Shown here piece after piece: positions 57,341-64,000 of a stretch of DNA of 64,000 nt. Position 1 is the stretch's first letter, and each line of letters starts with the position of its first letter. Under the pieces are notes generated by a model, which had not been told where the DNA came from, made no database searches, and saw only the letters and a list, made by a program, of their open reading frames with translations. Both the position numbers and the translations under genes were made by a program. Source of the stretch: Adiantum capillus-veneris (Eukaryota; Streptophyta; Polypodiopsida; Polypodiales; Pteridaceae); assembly GCA_014529385.2 (NCBI GenBank), contig CM043963.1, positions 71,440,412 through 71,504,411 on the forward strand, read 5' to 3'.

Positions 57341-58205
57341 CATGAAAACCGTTCGTTCATTTTTTGCATCGTAGTAAGTTTATTTTTAATGTTTCTTCCA
57401 TTGGAACGTTGAAGATTATCAGTAGTAAATTCAATAGAAGTGGAGAGCTAAAAAGCCCACTTATTTTTTGACTTAATAACACCTTATGTTGTTGTTTTGA
57501 TCTTTAGTGCTTCTAGTATTTTTACTATAGCTTGACAAATGCTAGCCTTTATCATGGCTGAGTATGCCCATCACCTCCGGAGGGTGATAGAAACTCAGCT
57601 CGTTGGTTTTGTAGAGTACGTTCAAAGCATGAATGACCTCTATATAAACCTGCACCTACTCTTGGGCACCGACGACGTGAGTAGGGATGTCATAGCTGTT
57701 GTCCAAGCTATGCATGATAAAGGTGATAATCTTATTCTTCCTGTTTGGACAAGCAGTGAAGTTGAGATCACATATTGTCAAGTTTGGCTCTTTGCTCTTC
57801 GTAGGTTTGTAGTTGTATTCATTTTTCGATTTCGTACTTAGCTTACCTGAGGACTTAAGAATGTATTCCGTTAGAAGTTGTTGTGTGAAGTTTGATTTCT
57901 AGGATTAAGTCTTTAAGATGTGTTATCCTTTTTTTTTGGGCTTAAAGTTGAGTACTGTTTTAAGCCAAGTAAGTTGCGTCAACTTATTTTACACATGCCT
58001 GTTTTAAAAACAATTTTAAGTTAATAATGTTCTGTTTTATTTAGTTTTCTTTCGTAGCAAACAAAGTGATTTAGTTTATTTGTTTGTTTGTTTTTGTTTT
58101 TCTTTTCTTTTCTTGTGTCCCTTGCTTTTATAGTTTTATGAGTGCTTTATTCCCTCTTATAATTTGTGAGTTCAGACTATTCTGAACTTATGAAGGTATA
58201 TACTT

Positions 58206-59225
58206 CAATGTGAACATGGAAAAGACTAGTTAATAGCTGTGGAAGAAGTTATGTGACCTGTATGAGAAGCAAAGTGCAGTATCACAGGTTTATTGTTGGC
58301 TGAAAAAGTTAGTTGATTTGAAGATGGATGAGGGCACATCCATGTGCAACCATCTCAATGAGTTCAACACAATTTTCTATCAGCTTTCTGCGTAGGGAGT
58401 CAATTTTGACAATTCGGTCAGAGCAATGTTCTTGCTAGTTACGCTGTTAGAAAGTTGGGATACTTTTCACAGAGGCATAAGTAACTCAACACCTCCTGAT
58501 GGTTTAACATGTGCTGATGTTGAGGGCAGTTTGCTTACTGAAGAGGTTATCAAGAAGAATCTTGATACTTCTCGTGGTACTAGCAATGCTCTCGTTGTTC
58601 ATGGTCGATCACAAGAAAAGGGCAAGCAGAAGCAGAGAGGAAAATCTCGTAACAAATCACGTGGCCGAAAAGACATTGAGTGCTATCATTGTCACAAAAA
58701 AGGTCATATGAAGAAAGACTGTCGAAAGTGGAAACAAGAGAAAGGTAAAGACAAGATGTCGGAAGAAGGCAAGACTAAGGAAAGCAGTATAAAGATTGAA
58801 GATATCAACAATGTTTTTGTTGAAGATTCTGATGGAGATATTTATCTCACATTTGCCATGGATTCAACATTTTTGGTTGCCACTGATGACTATGCTTTAC
58901 ATGATTGGGTTATTGACTCAGGTGCATCGTTTCATGTGACTCCTCACAGAGAGTGGTTCAATACATATGATGCAACCCGTAAAGGTCGTGTTCGTCTTGG
59001 CAATGATTTTGCTTGCCACATAGTTGGTGTCGACGATGTGCAGCTGAAATTTTAGAATGGTTCTTCATTCATGCTCAAGAATGTGAGATATGTGCCGAAG
59101 CTTACCAAAAGCTTGATTAGTACAGGACAATTGGATGAAGCAAGATATTACTGCACATTTGGTGATAGTTCGTGGAAGATCACCAAAGGTTCTTTAGTGG
59201 TAGCACATGGTTGAAAGTCTAGGAC
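58206..59225 (+). pseudogene. Copia-B gag (rest) and protease
   Basis: Gag resumes with LWKKLCDLYEKQSAVSQVYW and LKKLVDLKMDEGTSMCNHLN, then a stop at about 58395. A frame at 58426-59055 follows, with LLVTLLESWDTF and the zinc knuckle CYHCHKKGHMKKDC (about 58681-58722). The protease has an intact active site, WVIDSGASFHVTPHREWF (about 58907-58960). A TAG at about 59053 interrupts the end of the protease, which continues as GSSFMLKNVRYVPKLTKSLI up to about 59215. Of the three protease copies in Copia-type elements in this window, this one alone retains Asp-Ser-Gly. Confidence 0.9.
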
Positions 59226-59226
59226 T

Positions 59227-59993
59227 TTGTACATGCTACATGTATCCAATGTTAAAAACCATGTAATTTGTGTAACCGAGCAGCCAAGTGTTTCTTTGTG
59301 GCATCGCTGGTTGGGACATATGTCTCAAAAGGGAATGAAAATCTTGCCTCGTTTTGGTTATGTGCCTGGCTTCAATTTCTCAGACTTTTCAGTTTGTGAG
59401 CATTGTCTTTATGGTAAACAAATACAGTCACCACACAAAAGGGGAAGCACTCAGAAAAGTGAGCCATTAGAGTTAGTGCATAGTGATGTGTGTGGACCTA
59501 TGCCTAACGTATCCATGGGAGGTTCATTGTACTTTGTTACATTCCTTGATGACTTCTCAAGGAAGTGTGGGTATATCCTCTCAGGAAGAAGGATGAAGTT
59601 CTTTCAAAATTTCAAAATTTTGTGGCATTAGTGGAGAATCAGTCTGGCAAGAAAGTCAAGTGCTTAAGGCTAGACATTGGTGGTGAGTATGTCACTAAAG
59701 CCTTTCAAAATTTTTGTGATTCCAAAGGCATCAAAAGAGAGTTGACTGCTCCATATAACCCTCCACAAAATGGTGTTGTTGAGAGGATGAACCGTACCAT
59801 ACAAGAGAAGTTACATAGCACGTTGTCTAATGCAGAGCTGCCTAATGGATTTTGGGTGGAAGTGTTAACAACTGCTGTCCATCTTATAAATAGATCTCCT
59901 AACAAGGCTTTAGATGAGAAGGTACCTGAAGAGCTTTGGTCTGGGAAGCCACCTTCTTACAAGCATCTTAGAGTCTTTGGCTGTGAAGCGTAA
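59227..59993 (+). pseudogene. Copia-B integrase
   Basis: The pre-integrase zinc domain shows LWHRWLGHMSQKG and CEHCLYGKQ. The rve core has ELVHSDVCGPM (first Asp), FVTFLDDFSRK, a frameshift at about 59565, then CLRLDIGGEYVTKAF, where the usual RSD second Asp is read as RLD, and NGVVERMNRTIQEKL (catalytic Glu). It ends with FWVEVLTTAVHLINRSPNKA and HLRVFGCEA, followed by a stop. Confidence 0.92.
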
Positions 59994-60023
59994 TGCCATG
60001 TTCCAAAGGAGTTTTGAATCAAG

Positions 60024-61420
60024 TTGGCTCCTAAGTCAAAGAAATGCATAGTTCTTGGCTATGGCAATCCTGGCGAGATGGGATTTCGATTATGGGATCT
60101 TGAAGATAAAAAGATAGTTCGCAGTAATGATGTATACTTCAATGAAGAAAAGATGCATAAGAAGCCTGTGCATACAGTGGAGGTCAGGAGAGTTATCTTC
60201 CAAGAAGATGGAATTGTCCACAATAGGGCTGAAGTGCCTAATGTCAGACAACAAGTACAGAATCCTCCTGCAGTACAAGATGTTGCTGAGGGACAACCGG
60301 CTCAAGAAGTTATTAGAAGGTCTACAAGAGTTTCAAGGCCTCTTGATAGATTTACTCCCTCATTGGACTACATTATGTTGACAGATTGCAGAGAGCCTTC
60401 CTGCTATAAGGAAGCCATGTCAATGGATGACAAGGCAAAGTGGGAGAAAGCTATGCAATCAGAAATGGACTTGTTGCATAAGAATCAAACTTGGAAGTTG
60501 GTTCGGTTGCCTAATGGAATTGTCCACAATAGGGCTGAAGTTCCTAATGTCAGACAACAAGTACAGAATCCTCCTGCAGTACAAGATGTTGCTGAGGGAC
60601 AACCGGCTCAAGCAGTTATTAGAAGGTCTACAAGAGTTTCAAGGCCTCTTGATAGATTTACTCCCTCATTGGACTACATTATGTTGACAAATTGCAGAGA
60701 GCCTTCTTGCTATAAGGAAGCCATGTACAAGGCAAAGTGGGAGAAAGCTATGCAATCAGAAATGGACTCGTTGCATAAGAATCAAACTTGGAAGTTGGTT
60801 CGGTTTCCTAAAGGTAAAAAGGCATTACCATGCAAATGGGTGTACAGGCAAAAAATCACACCTCATGATAATAAACCCAAGTACAAGGCACGACTTGTTG
60901 CTAAAAGATTTAAGCAGCAGCAGGGTAGGATATTGAATTTGATGAGATCTTTTCTCCGGTTATCAAGATAACTACTCTGCTGTGTGTACTTGCGTTGGTT
61001 GCTAAAGATGACATGGAACTTGAGCAGATGGATGTCAAGACGACGTTCTTGCATGGTGATCTTCAAGAAGAAGTTTATATGCAGCAGCCATAAGGTTTTG
61101 TTGAGAAGGGAAACGAAGACTTGGTGTGTTAGTTAGAAAAGACTCTTTATGGTCTAAAACAGTCATCAAGGGAGTGGTATCGTATATTCTACTCGTTCAT
61201 GCTCTCTCAAGGCTACAAACATAGCAATATGGACCATTGCCTCTACACTAAGCGAGCTAACAATGGTAGTTTGCTGATTTTGGTCCTTTATGTGGATGAT
61301 ATGTTAATTACCGAGAAATACAGGGATGAGATTTCAGCCTTGAAGTCAGAGTTACATGCAAACTTTGAAATGAAAGACATGGGTAAAGCAAGCTATGTCC
61401 TTGGCATGCGTATTAAATGA
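60024..61420 (+). pseudogene. Copia-B RT with an internal tandem duplication
   Basis: The frame at 60024-60971 carries the integrase C-terminal tail (CIVLGYGNPGEMGFRLWDLE) and a linker. Two tandem copies of a roughly 100-codon unit follow, starting at IVHNRAEVPNVRQQ (see 60210-60812). The RT domain then begins at KKALPCKWVYRQKITPHDNK. After a frameshift at about 60955, it continues with QMDVKTTFLHGDLQEEVYMQ, a stop, LYGLKQSSREWY, and the catalytic motif LILVLYVDDMLIT (about 61277-61315). ASYVLGMRIK ends the last long frame. Catalytic Asp residues are kept. Confidence 0.92.
60210..60812 (+). repeat. In-frame 306-bp tandem duplication inside Copia-B pol
   Basis: Unit 1 (60210-60515) and unit 2 (60516 to about 60812) both encode IVHNRAEVPNVRQQVQNPP through NQTWKLVR. 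Unit 2 lacks nine bases (SMDD of unit 1 is reduced) and carries a few substitutions. The frame stays open across both. Confidence 0.97.
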
Positions 61421-62240
61421 GACAGATGCAAGAAATTGGTCTATTTGTCTCAATCTGAGTACATTGCTAAAGTGCTCAAGCGTTTCAATATGGAGAAGGG
61501 GAAGGCATTGATTACTCCATTGCCTCCATATGTGAAACTTTCTAAAATGATTGCCCTAAGTCTGAAGAGGAAAGGCTGAAATGGCACAAGTGACTTATTC
61601 ATCTGCAGTTGGGAGTTTGATGTATGCTATGATTGCTACACGTCATGATATTGCTTTTGCAGTGGGAGTTGTTAACAGATATATGTCAAATCCAGGCAAG
61701 AAACATTGAGAGGCAGTGAAAGGGATTATGTGATATTTGAATGGTACAAAAGACATGTGCATTTGCTTTGGAAGAAAGAAAGCATGTGTACTTGGTTACA
61801 CGGATGCAGATTATGCAAGAAACTTGGACAAGAGAAGGTCCACTTTAGGCTATGTTTTTGAATTCACTGGAGGTGCATTTTCATGGTGATCTCGTTTGCA
61901 AGATTGTGTTACCTTGTCTACTACAAAGGCTGAATATGTTGCAGGTTCAGAAGCTTGCAAGGAAGCTATATGGCTTGGTCGGCTGGTGGGAGACTTGGGA
62001 ATCAATGTTGAGATGCCTGTGTTACATTGTGATAGCCAAAGTGCTATACAATTGGCAAAGAATCCAGTGTTTCATGCAAAGACAAAGCATGTGGATGTGA
62101 AGCATTACTTCATTTGTGAGGTGCTTGAGGACAAGCGATTGCAGCTTGCCAAAATTCACACCACTAAAAACCATGCTGATCTTCTAACAAAGGGCTTACC
62201 TTCAGATCAGTTTGCACATTCAGGCACTCATGGGCATTGG
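61421..62240 (+). pseudogene. Copia-B RT end and RNase H
   Basis: Broken frames give YLSQSEYIAKVLKRFNM and a MYAMIATRHDIAFAVGVVNR stretch with stops. RNase H follows: YTDADYARNLDKRRSTLGYV, then a 151-codon frame with TLSTTKAEYVAGSEACKEAI, HCDSQSAIQLAKNPVFH and TKHVDVKHYFI, ending HTTKNHADLLTKGLPSDQF. The polypurine tract and 3' LTR follow. A short (AT)n run is at about 62275-62291. Confidence 0.9.
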
Positions 62241-62543
62241 GTAGATGATCATGGTCATTGTCTACCTGTATTGTATATATATATATATATACATTGTCAC
62301 CCCAGCTTAAAGGCACATTGTCCTTTAAGTGGGAGGTTGTTAGGGTGGTAAAGCCCAATGTGCCGCACCTAAGTGTCGGGCGGCCGGAGACTACCAGGAA
62401 CTAACACTAACCATTCATTCTACATAAAAGAATAAGGACTCATAACCCTAACACTATTGTATTTGGAGTCCACCCAAACTTGTGTCTCCTCTCTTCTCCA
62501 TTGCTGCACACACACACACACACGCTCTCGCACGCGCTCTTCA

Positions 62544-64000
62544 TTTAAAAGATGTTTCCATTGTCAAAGAAGATAGGTATAAATGCTACTTATGGCTGAA
62601 AATCAGCCCACCCACTGGTCAAGTCATGTTTGTGGTTGGTTGCTACATTCCTCACTATGACTCCAACTTTTATGCTCGCTTGGATATGGATATAGATGAG
62701 CCCTTTGTTGAACTAGAAGAAGACATTGCTCATTATAAGGACCAAGGTGAAGTCATTGTCTTTGGAGACATGAATGCTCACACAAATAGGTTACAACACG
62801 ACACACAACAAGTTGACATGCCGCATGTCTCAAGAAGAATGGATGACCCATACATGTATAATCGAAGTTCTAATAATGCAAAAGAATTGGATCACTATGG
62901 AAAGTCACTTCTACATATGTGCAATAGTACCGGAATGCTCATTGCAAATGGTGTATCTTTATGGCAAGGCACCAATGACTTTACATGTAGAAGGCACAAT
63001 GGTGATAGTGTGATCGACTATATGTTGTTTTCGGAAGTCACTATAGAATGCATACAAAGCTTTACACTTGGTGAATGGAATCCGGAATTGGATCATAGGA
63101 TGCTGTATTGAACTCAAGTGTGGTAAAAGACCCGAGCATGTAGCCTCCAATCATGATGTGAATCATTTGTACCTACGTCTAGACTTCAAACGAGCACTTA
63201 TATAAGCTGATATGGTGAACCAAATGTTAAGCACGATAGACCATCAAGAGAGCCCAACATTAGAATGCAAGTGGAAAGTTTTCAAAGAAGTAATTTGCTC
63301 TAGTGCGAGGGAATGCTTTTTGGTGAAACACATGTCTTGCAAAAGATCTAAGAAAGGTAGCATCAAGAAGAAATGGTTCGACATGGAATGTAGTCAAGCC
63401 CGAAAACACTTGCTAAGGTTGGATGCAAGCAAAGATAAGGAAGGTTACTTAGAACATTCACACACATACAAAGAACTTGTTCAAAAAAAGAGGAGAAGGT
63501 GGGAAGTCAAAAAACAACTTCTTTTAGCGCAAGAGAAAGCACATGCATGTGGCAAGTTTTAGCAAAATCCAAAAGGCAAGCGTGTTGAGAGCTTTGGTGA
63601 CTTGACTCTTGAGGATATGTATACACATTTCAAGAACCTCTATGAGTAACCCAATATTGATAAGATGGAGTGTTGTAGCTCCCTTCCGTTTATGCCTCCC
63701 TTCTTTACCATTGAAGATGTATGTTGCGTGCTTGAGAAACTTGCTACCCGCAAGGCAGGGGACCTTCAAGGTGTCAAGGCTGAAATGATTAAATGGACAA
63801 GCAAGAAAACACGATATTGGATATGTGATATGTTTAACCTTGCACTTCAGCATGGCATGCCTCATGATTGGAGTGAAAATTGGATTAAACCTTTGCACAT
63901 AGGAGGAGATGTAAACAATGTGAAAAACTATCGCACTATAATGGTTGGTTCTTTGATGGCAAAGTTATTTGGATGTATCATGGAGATGAAGATTAGTGAA
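62544..64000 (+). pseudogene. LINE ORF2, rest of endonuclease and start of RT (runs off the window)
   Basis: If one copy of the 5-bp duplication is removed, KNG from the left side joins LKDVSIVKEDRYKCYLWLKI here in frame. The domain continues with MFVVGCYIPHYDS, VIVFGDMNAHTNR (catalytic D-x-N), and DSVIDYMLFS, ending NPELDHRMLY (the S/D-H motif with the catalytic His). After a frameshift at about 63110, a basic linker runs at 63212-63590. RT motif 0/1 sequences follow: LEKLATRKAGDLQGVKAEMI, MFNLALQHGMPHDWSENWIK and VNNVKNYRTIMVGSLMAKLF. RT catalytic motifs lie beyond 64000. Confidence 0.9.

Larger units (their letters stand above)
42063..58203 (+). mobile_element. Tandem array of three Penelope-like units (A, B, C) inside Copia-B gag
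   Basis: Three head-to-tail copies of one Penelope-like element occur. Unit A is 5'-truncated and split (42063-42155 and 47129-49884). Unit B is about 49885-53531. Unit C is about 53532-58203 and the most complete (about 4.7 kb). The truncated first copy followed by full-length copies, with shared sequence between reading frames acting as a pseudo-LTR, is the usual arrangement of Penelope-like elements. The array replaces a single point in Copia-B gag. The ends were located by comparing A, B and C: unit C stops matching at GAAGGTATATA (58203), and unit A begins matching unit C at 55182. Confidence 0.92.
40591..62543 (+). mobile_element. Ty1/copia element Copia-B, interrupted by 16 kb of later insertions
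   Basis: LTRs lie at 40591-40794 (204 bp) and 62338-62543 (206 bp). They begin TGTTGAGGTGGTAAAGCCC/TGTTAGGGTGGTAAAGCCC and end CGCGCTCTTCA, with about 15 differences (about 93% identical). Flanks are TTTGA (40586-40590) and TTTAA (62544-62548), a 5-bp duplication with one substitution. The primer site ACTTGTATCAGAGG (from 40795) matches initiator tRNA-Met apart from a lost base. The polypurine tract is CTTTAAGTGGGAGGT (62323-62337). Subtracting the Penelope-like array (42063-58203), the element is about 5.8 kb, a usual Copia length. It carries a leader (40795-41846), gag, protease, integrase, RT and RNase H, with stops and frameshifts. Confidence 0.95.

Overview
The window looks like intergenic DNA from a large, repeat-rich plant nuclear genome. 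I infer a non-flowering vascular plant, most likely a fern or relative. The evidence is four things: Ty1/copia and Ty3/gypsy elements whose priming sites match plant initiator tRNA-Met; very long (CT)n, (GA)n and (CA)n tracts inside LTRs and leaders; nested insertions; and Penelope-like elements with an N-terminal GIY-YIG endonuclease, which I know from green algae and early-diverging plants but not as a normal part of angiosperm genomes. The species is not identified. Almost all long reading frames belong to transposable elements, most with stops or frameshifts. I see no rRNA, tRNA, CRISPR or bacterial-type operon.

Layout, left to right. 1-8.3 kb: decayed Copia fragments on both strands, two Copia 3' LTRs, an unidentified decayed coding stretch, a minus-strand LINE ORF1 and several pure GA tracts. 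8.36-13.50 kb: a complete minus-strand Copia element (called Copia-A here) with a perfect 5-bp target duplication. 13.5-15.7 kb: Gypsy integrase debris and one small unexplained ORF. 15.75-19.18 kb: a short, pol-deleted Copia relative with a perfect 5-bp target duplication. 20.08-28.93 kb: a full-length plus-strand Gypsy chromovirus with about 1.7-kb LTRs, a minisatellite in each LTR and a chromodomain-like C-terminus. 29.39-30.73 kb: a non-autonomous DNA element with TTAA flanks and piggyBac-like ends. 31.0-32.5 kb: a broken reverse transcriptase of an unusual type. 32.6-34.3 kb: short tandem repeats and one short minus-strand ORF behind a TATA box. 35.6-37.6 kb: the only convincing host-type gene, with four exons encoding two GRF zinc fingers and three CCHC zinc knuckles.

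39.4 kb to the end of the window is one nested stack. A LINE (ORF1 39442-40332, ORF2 from 40339) is interrupted at 40590 by Copia-B (40591-62543) and resumes in frame at 62544. Copia-B is interrupted in gag by a tandem array of three Penelope-like units (42063-58203). The first unit is interrupted by a truncated minus-strand Gypsy (about 42156-47128). The second contains a 776-bp solo LTR (52218-52993) with a perfect 5-bp target duplication. The order of insertion can therefore be read directly: LINE, then Copia-B, then the Penelope-like array, then the Gypsy and the solo-LTR parent.

The elements act as successive layers, not as a pathway. The observations most worth follow-up are the Penelope-like array with its unusual domain order and shared inactivating mutations, the TTAA element, the divergent reverse transcriptase at 31-32.5 kb and the GRF/zinc-knuckle gene.
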